This document shows, piece after piece, positions 34,794 through 43,381 of a stretch of 64,000 bases of DNA. The notes below the pieces were generated by a model. It was not told the origin of the DNA, did not search any database, and worked only from the letters and a program-made list of their open reading frames with translations. This stretch comes from Streptomyces radiopugnans (GTDB lineage: Bacteria; Actinomycetota; Actinomycetes; Streptomycetales; Streptomycetaceae). Position 1 is the stretch's first letter. Each line of letters opens with the position of its first letter. Location of the stretch: the NCBI RefSeq assembly GCF_900110735.1, contig NZ_FOET01000001.1:434001-498000 (forward strand). Reading direction: 5' to 3'. The position numbers were made by a program, and so were the translations under genes.

Positions 34794-36355
34794 CTGCTGC
34801 CTCGGCTTCCGTCCATCGTCATATGACGCATCAGCACTTCCTGGTCGGCGTCCTCGCGCGCCACCTCGCCGGTCAGCCGCCCGGCCGCCATGGTGTAGAT
34901 CCGGTCGCACATCCCCAGCAGCTCCGGCAGTTCGGAGGAGATCAGCAGCACCGCCCTGCCCTGGGCGGCGAGCCGGTCGACGGCGGTGTAGATCTCGTAC
35001 TTCGCCCCGACGTCGATGCCGCGCGTCGGCTCGTCGAGGATCAGCACTTCCGGATCGGCGTGCACCCACCTGCCGAGCACGACCTTCTGCTGGTTGCCGC
35101 CGCTGAGCCGGCCGACCTGCTCGAAGACGGTCGGGGTCTTGATGTTCATCGACCTGCGGTAGCCCTCGGCGACCCGCCGCTCCCGGTGCTCGTCCACCAC
35201 TCCGGCCCGGGCCAGCTTCGGCAGCGAGGCCAGGGAGATGTTGCGGCTGACGGTGTCGATCAGGTTCAGCCCGTAGGTCTTGCGGTCCTCGGTGACGTAC
35301 GCCAGACCGTGCGCGACCGCCCGCGGCACCGTACGGGTGTCGGCCTCCCGCCCGCCGATCCGCACCGTCCCGCCCGCGTACAGGCCGTAGGAGCGGCCGA
35401 AGACGCTCATCGCCAGCTCGGTGCGGCCCGCGCCCATCAGCCCGGCGATGCCGACGACCTCGCCGCGCCGCACCGTCAGCGACACGTCGTCGACGACCTT
35501 GCGCTGGTGGTCGATGGGGTGGCGGACCGTCCAGCCGGAGACCTCCAGCGCCACCCGCCCGGCGTCCGGCCCCCGGTAGCGGGTGCGCGGCGGGAAGCGG
35601 TGGTCCAGGTCGCGGCCGACCATGCCGCGGATGATCCGGTCCTCCGAGACCTCCGCGGGGGCGCCGGGGGAGGGGCGGACGGCGAGCGTCTCGACCGTCC
35701 GCCCGTCGCGCAGGACGGTGACGGTGTCCGCCACCTCGCGGATCTCGCCCAGCTTGTGGGAGATGAGGATGCAGGCGATGCCCTGGGAGCGCAGCTCCCC
35801 GATGAGGCCCAGCAGCTTGGCGCTGTCCTCGTCGTTGAGGGCGGCGGTCGGCTCGTCCAGGATCAGCAGCCGCACCCTCTTGGCCAGCGCCTTGGCGATC
35901 TCCACCAGCTGCTGCTTGCCCACGCCGATGTCGGCGACGCGGGTCTGCGGGTTCTCGCGCAGCCCGACCCGCCGCATCAGCTCGGCGGCGTGGCGGACGG
36001 TCTCGTTCCAGCGGACGACGCCGCGGGAGGCGTGCTCGTTGCCCAGGAAGATGTTCTCGGCGATGGACAGGTAGGGCACCAGCGCCAGTTCCTGGTGGAT
36101 GATGACGATGCCGCGCCGCTCGCTGGCCCGGATGTCGCGGAACGCGCACGGCTCGCCCTCGAAGAGGATCTCCCCCTCGTAGCTGCCGTGCGGGTGGACA
36201 CCGCTGAGCACCTTCATCAACGTCGACTTGCCGGCCCCGTTCTCCCCGCAGACCGCGTGGATCTCCTTCGGCCGGACGGTGAGATCGACCCCGGACAGCG
36301 CCCTGACCCCGGGGAAGGTCTTGGTGATCGAGCGCATTTCCAGAACGCTGCTCAT
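34790..36355 (-). CDS. mmsA: Monosaccharide ABC transporter ATP-binding protein (MmsA/GguA-like)
   Basis: This CUT2 ATPase (521 aa) has two fused nucleotide-binding domains. The first has an intact Walker A (GENGAGKST, about residues 36-44), Walker [12 protein letters not shown] and signature region [13 protein letters not shown]. The second has a degenerate Walker A (GLMGAGRTE) but a good signature LSGGNQQKV and Walker [16 protein letters not shown], the usual asymmetry of this family. The binding-protein gene is 35 nt upstream, and the permease gene overlaps at the end. The substrate is a monosaccharide such as arabinose, galactose, xylose or glucose; the operator suggests the same regulon as the arabinan genes. 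Confidence 0.93.
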   Translation of the reverse strand: MSSVLEMRSITKTFPGVRALSGVDLTVRPKEIHAVCGENGAGKSTLMKVLSGVHPHGSYEGEILFEGEPCAFRDIRASERRGIVIIHQELALVPYLSIAENIFLGNEHASRGVVRWNETVRHAAELMRRVGLRENPQTRVADIGVGKQQLVEIAKALAKRVRLLILDEPTAALNDEDSAKLLGLIGELRSQGIACILISHKLGEIREVADTVTVLRDGRTVETLAVRPSPGAPAEVSEDRIIRGMVGRDLDHRFPPRTRYRGPDAGRVALEVSGWTVRHPIDHQRKVVDDVSLTVRRGEVVGIAGLMGAGRTELAMSVFGRSYGLYAGGTVRIGGREADTRTVPRAVAHGLAYVTEDRKTYGLNLIDTVSRNISLASLPKLARAGVVDEHRERRVAEGYRRSMNIKTPTVFEQVGRLSGGNQQKVVLGRWVHADPEVLILDEPTRGIDVGAKYEIYTAVDRLAAQGRAVLLISSELPELLGMCDRIYTMAAGRLTGEVAREDADQEVLMRHMTMDGSRGSR

Positions 36356-36390
36356 GGCTGCTCCTCGGCGGTGGGGTGGGGCGGACCGGG

Positions 36391-37524
36391 CTACTCGAGC
36401 TGGTCGGCGGTGTAGTAGCCCTCGTCCACGAGCAGCTCGGTGTTGGACTCGTCGATGCTGACCGGCTCCAGCAGGTAGGCCGGGACGGTCTTGACGCCGT
36501 TGTCGTAGGACTCGGTGTCGTTGACCTCGGGCTTGTCGCCCTTCAGCACGGCGTCGGTCATCCGCACGGCCTGCTCGGCGAGCTTGCGGGTGTCCTTGAA
36601 GACGGTCTGGGTCTGCTGGCCCGCGATGATCGACTTGATGGACGCCAGCTCGGCGTCCTGGCCGGTGACGACGGGGTAGGGCTTGGCCTTCGTGCCGTAA
36701 CCGGCGCTCTTGAGGGCGGAGATGACGCCGATGGAGATGCCGTCGTAGGGGGAGAGGACCGCGTCCACGCGCTCGCTGCCGTAGTAGCGGCTGAGCAGGT
36801 CGTCCATGCGCTTCTGGGCGGTGCCGCCGTCCCAGCGCAGGGTGGTGACCTGGTTCATCTCCGTCTGGCCGCTGCGCACGACCAGCCGCCCGTCGTCGAT
36901 GCGGGGCTTGAGGACGCTCATCGCGCCCTTGAAGAAGAAGCCGGTGTTGTTGTCGTCGGGCGATCCGGCGAACAGCTCCAGGTTGTACTTCCCGTCCCCC
37001 TTCCCGCCGCCCTCCTCCAGCCCGAGGGCGTCGACGATGTAACGGGCCTGGAGCTCGCCGACCTTGAAGTTGTCGAAGGTGGCGTAGTAGTCGACGCTCC
37101 CGGTGCCGCGGATGAGGCGGTCGTAGGCGATGACGGGGATGCCCGCCTCCTCGGCCCGGCCGAGGACGTCGGTGAGCGAGGAGCCGTCGATGGCGGCGAC
37201 CACCAGGGCCCTGTGCCCCTTGGAGATCATGTTCTCGATCTGCGCGACCTGGTTCTCCACCTTGTCGTCGCCGTACTGCAGATCGGTCTCGTAGCCCGCG
37301 GCCTCGAACCGCTTCACCATGTTCCGGCCGTCGGCTATCCACCGCTCGGAGGACTTGGTGGGCATGGCGATGCCGATGGTGCCGCCCTCGGCGGCGTCGC
37401 CGGTGCCGCCGTCCCTGCCGCCCTCGGAGTTCTGGCCGCAGGCGGTCAGGGACAGGGCGAGGGCGGCGCAGGCGCCTACGGCGGCTCTGAGGGCGCGGGT
37501 GCGGGTGCGGAAGCGGTCGGGCAT
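36391..37524 (-). CDS. chvE: Monosaccharide-binding lipoprotein (ChvE/XylF-like)
   Basis: This periplasmic-binding-protein-like lipoprotein (377 aa) has a lipobox ending at C29 (ALSLTAC). The ChvE family markers are [62 protein letters not shown] and PVVTGQDAE. ChvE proteins bind several sugars, including L-arabinose, D-galactose, D-glucose and D-xylose. The ATG at 37524 is 5 nt after the stop of the U32-like gene, and its SD GGGAA overlaps that stop, so the two are translationally coupled. Confidence 0.93.
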   Translation of the reverse strand: MPDRFRTRTRALRAAVGACAALALSLTACGQNSEGGRDGGTGDAAEGGTIGIAMPTKSSERWIADGRNMVKRFEAAGYETDLQYGDDKVENQVAQIENMISKGHRALVVAAIDGSSLTDVLGRAEEAGIPVIAYDRLIRGTGSVDYYATFDNFKVGELQARYIVDALGLEEGGGKGDGKYNLELFAGSPDDNNTGFFFKGAMSVLKPRIDDGRLVVRSGQTEMNQVTTLRWDGGTAQKRMDDLLSRYYGSERVDAVLSPYDGISIGVISALKSAGYGTKAKPYPVVTGQDAELASIKSIIAGQQTQTVFKDTRKLAEQAVRMTDAVLKGDKPEVNDTESYDNGVKTVPAYLLEPVSIDESNTELLVDEGYYTADQLE

Positions 37525-37529
37525 GGCGG

Positions 37530-38564
37530 TCAGTTCCCTTCGGACGCGGCGGACACGGGGGAGACGGGAGGCACGGCGGGCACGGGGTTCCCGGGTTCGT
37601 CGGGGAAGCGGTTGAGGGGGCCGGGCAGCCGGGAGCCGGCCGGGGACATCCCGTCCCCGGCGCCGAGGCGGGCCAGCAGGTCCAGGGCGAGCCGGCCGCG
37701 GCGGACCCGCTCGCGGGCGGTGTCCAGGGTCGCGTCGCGCAGGTGCGCGCCGTAGGGGTAGATGGCGGGGGCCTTGCTGAGCCCGAACTTGAGGTAGACC
37801 GGCGCGCCGCGCCGGATCAGCTCGGCGGCGTCGTACATCCGCACATAGCCGCCGAGGTCGTCCGGGGCCTCCAGGTAGAAGTCCATCGGGGCGCGGCTGA
37901 CCCGGCGGATCTCGGTCAGGTGCTCCAGGGTCAGGTCGGAGGGCACGTTGATCGAGTCGGCGCCCAGCCGCTCGAAGACGGCGTAGGAGGCCGGGTTCAC
38001 CGGGCCGATCAGCGCCGACACCTTGAGGGTGGTGTCGGCCGGCAGGACGCCGCGCGTCCGCATCCGGTGCAGCGTGTGCAGTACGCCCTCGTCGGCCACC
38101 AGCAGGCAGCGCACGCCGAGTTCGGTGGCGCGTACGGCGTCCTCGACGCATCCGGCGAGCGCGTCGTGGCCGCGGGCGCGCAGCCCCGCGCCGCCGGAGG
38201 ACGTACGGGTGCCGGCACCGGTGTCCCAGGTGCCGCGCGGACCGGTGAACAGGCACAGCTCGACGTTCCGTTCGGCGCAGGCGCCGGCCATCTCGGAGAT
38301 CTCGGCGTCGGTCAGCATCCACACGCCGCTGCCCTGGCTGATCCGGTGAATGGGGACGTCCAGGGCCTCGGCCTCCTTCAGCACGGTGGCCAGGGCCTCG
38401 GGCCCCTCGACGGAGGGGATCTCGGTGCGCCAGGTGCCGCCGTCGGGGAAGGCGTGCGGGGAGGAGTCGGAGGGGCTCCGGTCGGGACAGGGGTGGCCGA
38501 GGGAGGCGAGGGCGGCCTCGCCGGGGCGGCGGGGGCCGGAGGGTTTGATGGACGCTTCGGTCAC
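37530..38564 (-). CDS. U32-peptidase-like TIM-barrel protein in the sugar operon (unknown function)
   Basis: This 344-aa protein resembles the core of the U32 peptidase/YhbU family by its overall pattern of barrel strands: [69 protein letters not shown]. The second half of typical U32 proteins is missing, and the C-terminus is a Pro-rich tail. It heads the ChvE transporter operon, so a catabolic role for a sugar acid or aldehyde is more likely than proteolysis, but that is inference. The GTG at 38564 follows AGGGAG by 6 nt. The upstream ATG at 38594 lacks an SD and lies inside the operator-like site, so it is rejected. Confidence 0.75.
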   Translation of the reverse strand: MTEASIKPSGPRRPGEAALASLGHPCPDRSPSDSSPHAFPDGGTWRTEIPSVEGPEALATVLKEAEALDVPIHRISQGSGVWMLTDAEISEMAGACAERNVELCLFTGPRGTWDTGAGTRTSSGGAGLRARGHDALAGCVEDAVRATELGVRCLLVADEGVLHTLHRMRTRGVLPADTTLKVSALIGPVNPASYAVFERLGADSINVPSDLTLEHLTEIRRVSRAPMDFYLEAPDDLGGYVRMYDAAELIRRGAPVYLKFGLSKAPAIYPYGAHLRDATLDTARERVRRGRLALDLLARLGAGDGMSPAGSRLPGPLNRFPDEPGNPVPAVPPVSPVSAASEGN

Positions 38565-38584
38565 GATGCTCCCTGGTTCGATCT

Positions 38585-38600
38585 TGTTCGACATCTCGTA
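38585..38600 (-). promoter_or_regulatory. Weak IclR-type operator before the U32/ChvE operon
   Basis: On the minus strand TACGAGATGTCGAACA matches TTCGAAATTTCGAACG at 12 of 16 positions, with the half TCGAAC intact. A TTGACC further upstream (near 38620) could be the -35 box; the site would then overlap the -10 region, unlike the other three copies. Confidence 0.4.
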
Positions 38601-38656
38601 CGGCGTTCGCGGTCAAGGGCGCGGGCCGGGACCGCGGGCGGCCTGAAAGGGCGGGG

Positions 38657-39715
38657 TCAGGGCCGCAGCAGAACCTTGCCGACCCCGGGATCGCCGCCGC
38701 CGACCAGCGCGACGGCCGCGGCGAAGTCCTCCAGCGGCAGCTCGTGGGTGATCAGGGGCGCGGGCGCGAGCAGCCCGGCGTCGAAGGCCCGTACCGCATG
38801 GGCCCAGGCGGCCGGCGGGGCGCCGAAGACGGACCGGACGGTGAGCTGGCTGACGGACAGGTGGACGGGGTCGATGCCCCGCGCGCCCGGCCCGGGCAGC
38901 CCGGTCAGCACCACCCGCCCGCCGCGCCGGGCCAGCAGACAGGAGTCGTGGGCGGTGGTGGGCGCGCCGGCGGTCTCCACCACCAGGTCGTAGCGGCCGT
39001 GCAGCCCGCCGGCCTCCGCCGGGGCGCACACCCCGGTGGCGCCCATGGGCAGCGCCTGCTCGGCGCGCCCGGTGCGGGGATCGACGACCAGCAGCTCGGC
39101 CGGGGAGACCGCGGCCAGCAACTGCACGGCCAGCAGACCGAGCGTGCCCGCCCCGACCACGGCGATCCGCTCGCCGGAGCGCGGCCCGCCCGCCAGCACC
39201 GCCGCCGCCACCACGGCGGCGGGCTCCAGCAGGGCGGCCGAGCGCAGGTCGGCGCGGTCGTCGAGGACGTGCAGCAGCCGGGCGGGCAGGACGAGGAAGT
39301 CGGCGAAGGCGCCGGGCCGGGTGAAGCCGGTCTCGTCGTAGCCGCCGGTGCACAGGCTGGTGGTGCCCTCGCGGCAGCGGTCGCAGACCAGGCAGGCGCG
39401 GAACCCCTCGCCCACCACCTTCCGACCCACCAGCGCCGGGTCGGTGCCGGGGCCCACCGCCTCCACCGTGCCGGACCACTCGTGGCCGGGCACGACGGGG
39501 TAGCGGACGTAGCCCTCGGCCCGGGTGCCCGCGTACACCTCGCGGTCGCTGGCGCAGACCCCGGCCGCGTACACGGCCACCCGCGCCTCGCCCGGCCCGG
39601 GTTCGGCGCGGGGCGCCTCCACCAGCCGGTGGCCGCCGGGTCGCTCCACGAGGACGGCGCGCCCGGTACGGCGGACGCCGTCCGGCGCCGGGGCGTGTGC
39701 GGGTGCGTTCACCAC
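38657..39715 (-). CDS. Zinc-dependent alcohol dehydrogenase (MDR family)
   Basis: This cytoplasmic oxidoreductase (352 aa) probably oxidises a sugar alcohol or sugar acid with NAD(P)+. The catalytic zinc ligands are C54 (AGVCASD), H78 and E79 (PGHEW). The structural zinc site is C108-x2-C111-x2-C114-x7-C122. The Rossmann motif reads [13 protein letters not shown]. It belongs to the sorbitol/threonine dehydrogenase-like branch that includes galactitol and L-galactonate dehydrogenases. The GTG at 39715 follows GGGGAGGAG closely; the GTG three bases inside is equally possible. It lies between the dehydratase gene (299 nt upstream) and the U32/ChvE operon (92 nt downstream). Confidence 0.9.
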   Translation of the reverse strand: MVNAPAHAPAPDGVRRTGRAVLVERPGGHRLVEAPRAEPGPGEARVAVYAAGVCASDREVYAGTRAEGYVRYPVVPGHEWSGTVEAVGPGTDPALVGRKVVGEGFRACLVCDRCREGTTSLCTGGYDETGFTRPGAFADFLVLPARLLHVLDDRADLRSAALLEPAAVVAAAVLAGGPRSGERIAVVGAGTLGLLAVQLLAAVSPAELLVVDPRTGRAEQALPMGATGVCAPAEAGGLHGRYDLVVETAGAPTTAHDSCLLARRGGRVVLTGLPGPGARGIDPVHLSVSQLTVRSVFGAPPAAWAHAVRAFDAGLLAPAPLITHELPLEDFAAAVALVGGGDPGVGKVLLRP

Positions 39716-40013
39716 TGGCTCCTCCCCGCGCCGCGCGGACCGCCGGCGCCCTGCGCGCCCGCCGGAAGGCGGACGGCCGCCCCCCGCAGATTCTGCGCCG
39801 GATGCCCGGACATGTCACCACCGCCCGCGAGACCGCCCCTCGCAGGACCGGGTGCCGCAGGGCAGGACACACCGCTCCGGCCCGCGCCGCACCGGCGGCC
39901 CCGGCGCGCAGGGCCCCGCGCGCCATCCCCGGCTGCCGGAGGCGCGCCCGCGCACCGGTGTGCGGCAGGGGCGTGAAGCCGGGCCGGTGCGAGCCCCCGG
40001 CACGCGCCCCGCC
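39716..40013. other. Gap without a recognisable gene
   Basis: This is GC-rich intergenic sequence between the dehydratase and dehydrogenase genes. I see the dehydrogenase ribosome site at the left end and no convincing promoter, operator or conserved frame. Confidence 0.6.
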
Positions 40014-41174
40014 TCACGACCGCGCTCCGCGCGGATCCCGCTTCTCCCAGCCCTCGGCCCACAGGTCGAAGCGGGCCTGCTGCTGGGGGAACTCCGCGGC
40101 CGCGTCGGTGTCCAGCTCCACCCCCAGTCCGGGGGCGTCGGGAAGGGAGAAGTAGCCGTCCACGACCTCCGGCGCCCCCTTGACCACCTTCTTGATCTCG
40201 GCGTCCGCGAAGTCGTTGAAGTGCTCCAGGATCTTGAAGTTCGGTGTGCAGCCGGCCAGTTGGAGGGAGGCGGCCGTCAGCACCGAGCCGCCCACGTTGT
40301 GCGGCGCGACCAGCATGTAGTGGGTCTCGGCGGTGGCGGCGAGCTTGCGGGTCTCCAGGATGCCGCCGATGTGGCCCAGGTCCGGCTGGATGATGTCGGC
40401 GGCCTGGGACTCGAACAGTTCGCGGAACTCGATGCGGTCGTGGATGCGCTCGCCGGTGGCGATGGGCATGTCCACCTTCTCGGCCACCTTGGCCAGCGCC
40501 TTGAGGTTCTCCGGCGGCACCGGCTCCTCCAGCCAGCTCGGCCGGAACGGCTCGACCTCGCGGGCGATGCGGACGGCCGTGGCGGGACTGAAGCGGCCGT
40601 GCATCTCCAGCAGCAGCTCGCACTCCGGACCGATCGCGTCCCGCACCGCCTCCACCAGCGCCACCGAGCGCAGCGTCTCGGCGTGGTCCAGCTCGAAGTG
40701 GCCGGTGCCGAACGGGTCGAGCTTGAGCGCCCGGTAGCCGCGCCCGACGACCCTCAGCGCCGCTTCGTGGAAGGCCTCCGGGGTGCGCTCGACGGTGTAC
40801 CAGCCGTTGGCGTACGCCTTGACCCGGTCGGTCACCCTCCCGCCCAGGAGCTGCCACACGGGCACGCCCAGCGCCTTGCCCTTGATGTCCCAGCAGGCCA
40901 TCTCCACGCAGGCGATGCCGGACATCACGATCTCCCCGGCCCGCCCGTAGTCGCCGTACTTCATGCGCCGGACCAGGTCCTCGACCGCGAAGGGGTCGGA
41001 TCCGGCGATGTGGTTGACCTCGGCCTCGCGCAGATAACCGACCAGGGCGTCGGTGTGCCCGAGCATCCGGGTCTCGCCGACGCCGGTGAGCCCCTCGTCG
41101 GTGTGGACCTGGACGTAGGTCAGGTTGCGCCACGGAGTACCGACGACATGTGTGCTGATCCCGGTGATGCGCAC
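40014..41174 (-). CDS. Sugar-acid dehydratase, mandelate racemase/enolase superfamily
   Basis: This Mg2+-dependent enzyme (386 aa) removes water from an aldonate to give a 2-keto-3-deoxy sugar acid. The metal ligands are E190 (LLLEMHGRF), E216 (WLEEPVPPEN) and E242 (TGERIH). The base candidates are K151 (ALKLDPF), D265 (QPDLGHIGG) and H292 (PHNVGGS). From memory, the signature VKAYANGWY with KLDPFG and HGRF is closest to gluconate/galactonate dehydratases of the Sulfolobus GnaD type. The GTG at 41174 follows GAAGGG by 8 nt. The leader holds two IclR-type half-sites, which links it to the lactonase and arabinan genes. L-arabonate, D-galactonate and D-gluconate are all possible substrates. Confidence 0.88.
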   Translation of the reverse strand: MRITGISTHVVGTPWRNLTYVQVHTDEGLTGVGETRMLGHTDALVGYLREAEVNHIAGSDPFAVEDLVRRMKYGDYGRAGEIVMSGIACVEMACWDIKGKALGVPVWQLLGGRVTDRVKAYANGWYTVERTPEAFHEAALRVVGRGYRALKLDPFGTGHFELDHAETLRSVALVEAVRDAIGPECELLLEMHGRFSPATAVRIAREVEPFRPSWLEEPVPPENLKALAKVAEKVDMPIATGERIHDRIEFRELFESQAADIIQPDLGHIGGILETRKLAATAETHYMLVAPHNVGGSVLTAASLQLAGCTPNFKILEHFNDFADAEIKKVVKGAPEVVDGYFSLPDAPGLGVELDTDAAAEFPQQQARFDLWAEGWEKRDPRGARS

Positions 41175-41193
41175 AGCGGCTACCCTTCTCTGT

Positions 41194-41209
41194 CGTTCGA
41201 TATTTCGTC
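41194..41209 (-). promoter_or_regulatory. IclR-type operator before the dehydratase gene
   Basis: On the minus strand GACGAAATATCGAACG matches TTCGAAATTTCGAACG at 13 of 16 positions and begins 23 nt after the -10 box, as at araN and iclR. A second half-site, CATTTCGAACG, lies just upstream (41213-41223). Confidence 0.55.
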
Positions 41210-41231
41210 AGACGTTCGAAATGCTGGCGCG

Positions 41232-41261
41232 AATGTAATGACGAGGCTCGACCGGCGTCAA
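41232..41261 (-). promoter_or_regulatory. Promoter of the dehydratase gene
   Basis: On the minus strand TTGACG (41261-41256) is followed, after 17-18 bp, by TTACAT/TACATT (41238-41232). The start of the transcript is expected near 41225, ahead of the downstream operator. Confidence 0.6.
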
Positions 41262-41286
41262 TGGGGCGGACGCGGATTTCCGCCGC

Positions 41287-42234
41287 TCAGGCGGGCGGAC
41301 GCTCGGCGGTGACCTGCCGGTGGGCGATCTCGGCGAGCGCGCGCTGGCCTTCCGGTCCGGGGTGGAACCAGTCCCAGGCACTCAGCTCGCGGGCGGTGAA
41401 GCGGTAGCCGTGCACCGCCCCGCCGTCGTGCCGGCAGCGCGCGTCGCGCTCGCAGACCTCCGCCAGCGCGGCGTTGTACGCCCGCACCCGCGCCGACACC
41501 TTCGCCCGCCGCTCCGCCGCCGCGGCGTCCGAGGTCTGCGCACCGCCCAGCATCGACGGGCAGATGCCGAGCTTCCACACCTGCGCGGCCACCGGGTGGG
41601 ACCGGCCCAGGGACCACAGCCGCTCCAGGTCCGGCACGCCGGCCACGTACACCTGGGTCTTCGGCGAGGCCCGGCGAAGGGTGCGCAGCGCCTCGGCGAA
41701 GTCGGCGCGGAACTCCTCCACCGGCGTCATCCGCTCCACCGTCGGCCGGCAGGCGTCGTTCGCGCCGATCAGCACCGTCACCAGCTCCGGCCGGTGCGCC
41801 GCCGCCTCGCGGGCCTGGGCGGGCAGCTCGGCCATCAGGGCGCCGGAGCGCGCGTGGTTCCAGGTCGCGGCGGCCGGGACGCCCAGCCGCCGCGCCAGGC
41901 TGTCCACCTCCGGGGAGGTGCCGGTGGCCCAGGAGGCCTCGGGGCAGTCGTCCAGCAGTGAGCAGGCGTCGAAGGCGCGGGTGATGGAGTCGCCCAGGGC
42001 CGCCAGCGAATCCGGGCCGGTGTCCCACGAGGGGGAGGTCGACGGAGAGGGGGAGGGGCGGGCGCCGGCGGACGCGCCCCGGGAGTGCGGCGCACCACCG
42101 CCGGAGCCGTCGCACGACACGGCGAACACGACGAGGGCCACGGTGGCGGCGACCGCGGCGCAGACGGCGGCCGGCAGCCCCGCGCGGCGGGCACGTCCGG
42201 CCGGTGGACGGCCGGACGGCGTGTTGTCTCGCAC
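41287..42234 (-). CDS. SGNH/GDSL-type hydrolase, membrane-anchored
   Basis: This secreted esterase-like protein has 315 aa. A hydrophobic N-terminal segment (PAAVCAAVAATVALVVFAV) ends at C41, which may be lipidated, and a Ser/Pro linker (50-70) follows. The SGNH blocks are visible: ALGDSITRA with nucleophile S83, the Gly/Asn blocks NHARSGALM and LIGANDAC, and DWFHPGPEGQ near residue 295 with the catalytic Asp and His. Family members include extracellular lipases and carbohydrate esterases; the substrate is unknown. The GTG at 42234 was the only start covering the anchor. It is divergent from the DUF3145 gene. Confidence 0.88.
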   Translation of the reverse strand: MRDNTPSGRPPAGRARRAGLPAAVCAAVAATVALVVFAVSCDGSGGGAPHSRGASAGARPSPSPSTSPSWDTGPDSLAALGDSITRAFDACSLLDDCPEASWATGTSPEVDSLARRLGVPAAATWNHARSGALMAELPAQAREAAAHRPELVTVLIGANDACRPTVERMTPVEEFRADFAEALRTLRRASPKTQVYVAGVPDLERLWSLGRSHPVAAQVWKLGICPSMLGGAQTSDAAAAERRAKVSARVRAYNAALAEVCERDARCRHDGGAVHGYRFTARELSAWDWFHPGPEGQRALAEIAHRQVTAERPPA

Positions 42235-42576
42235 GTGTACTCCCTCCGTTCCGTCCTGTGTCCCGGTGGGGTGATGGTTCGGACGGGTGGGTTGACCGCC
42301 TCGGCCGACGGTACGTCACCCCATGGGTGCCGTGGCACGGTAGCTTTTGCCATGACGGTCCGAAAATGGCCGCCGGACACGTTTGACAGATTACATCGCG
42401 TCACTTGCTGTCCCTTTTAGGGAGAATCGGCACGGATAGTGTTTACTGTTCGTAACTTCGGGAGCCGGAGGACACGTGACCGATGGGACAAGATGTCAAC
42501 CGGTGACCCGGCGCATGGCCGGCAGGGATTCGAGGCCGCCACGGAAGGTCGCACTCGAACCACACAGGAGGTCCCG
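42235..42576. other. Divergent intergenic region
   Basis: This region is relatively AT-rich around 42380-42460, as expected for promoters. TTGACA at 42383-42388 is a good -35 box, but its -10 (TGCTGT, 17 bp on) is poor; TAGTGT at 42437 is another candidate. An open frame from 42439 joins the DUF3145 gene in phase and is unlikely to be used because AGGAGG stands before the GTG at 42577. Confidence 0.45.
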
Positions 42577-43071
42577 GTGACGACACGTGGAGTTCTGTAC
42601 GTCCACTCCGCCCCCCGCGCGCTGTGCCCGCACGTCGAGTGGGCCGTGGCGGGAGTACTCGGCGCCCGCGTCAGCCTCGACTGGATCAAGCAGCCCGCCT
42701 CACCGGGCACCTGGCGTGCGGAGCTGTCCTGGCAGGGTGAGCCGGGCACCGCCTCGAAACTCGCCTCCGCGCTGCGCGGCTGGCGCATGCTCCGCTTCGA
42801 GGTGACCTCCGAGCCCTGCTCCACCGCGGAGGGCGAGCGCTACAGCTCCACTCCCGAGCTGGGCATCTTCCACGCGGTCACCGGCATGCACGGCGACATC
42901 CTCATCCCCGAGGACCGGCTGCGTGCCGCCGTGGACCGCGCCGCGCGCGGCGAGACCGAGCTGGAGGCCGAGATCTCCAAGCTCCTGGGCAAGCCCTGGG
43001 ACGACGAGCTGGAGCCCTTCCGCTACGCGGGCGAGGGCGCCCCGGTGCGCTGGCTGCACCAGGTGGTCTGA
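42577..43071 (+). CDS. DUF3145 family protein
   Basis: This small cytoplasmic protein (164 aa) of unknown function is conserved in actinomycetes. It begins TTRGVLYVHSAPRALCPHVEWA and contains RFEVTSEPC, GIFHAVTGMHGDILIPEDRL and a C-terminal PVRWLHQVV, all typical of the family. The GTG at 42577 has AGGAGG 5 nt upstream. It sits convergent to the fatty acid synthesis operon, the same neighbourhood as in Streptomyces coelicolor as I remember it. This constant link suggests a role near lipid metabolism, but no domain shows one. Confidence 0.9.
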   Translation: MTTRGVLYVHSAPRALCPHVEWAVAGVLGARVSLDWIKQPASPGTWRAELSWQGEPGTASKLASALRGWRMLRFEVTSEPCSTAEGERYSSTPELGIFHAVTGMHGDILIPEDRLRAAVDRAARGETELEAEISKLLGKPWDDELEPFRYAGEGAPVRWLHQVV

Positions 43072-43302
43072 CACCGGGGCGGCCGCGCGGCGACGCGGCC
43101 GTACCCACCGGGCCCGGAGCCCACCCGGGCCGTACGCCCCACCCGGACCGTACGCCCCGCACGGCCGAGCCCGGCGGACCGGACGGTGCCCGCCCGTCCC
43201 CCGGCGCCGGTGCCACGGGCGCGGTGACGGCTCACGGCCTCCCGCGCCGGCCCGGCCTCCGCCTTCTGTGACCGACTCCCGCCCGGCTCCGTGTCCTCCG
43301 CA

Positions 43303-43345
43303 CGCCCGAGGGCCCGCCGGACGGTGTCCGGCGGGCCCTCGGGCG
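43303..43345. terminator. Bidirectional terminator between DUF3145 and fabF
   Basis: A perfect 20-bp stem (43303-43322 with 43326-43345) and a 3-nt loop lie between two convergent genes. The rest of 43072-43381 holds nothing else I recognise. Confidence 0.85.
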
Positions 43346-43381
43346 GTGCTCAGGCCTGTTCAGGCCGTGCTCAGGCGGTGT

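Noticed and set aside
38565-38594. ATG at 38594 as the start of the U32-like protein
   Set aside because: There is no ribosome site and it overlaps the operator-like sequence; the GTG at 38564 has AGGGAG at good spacing.
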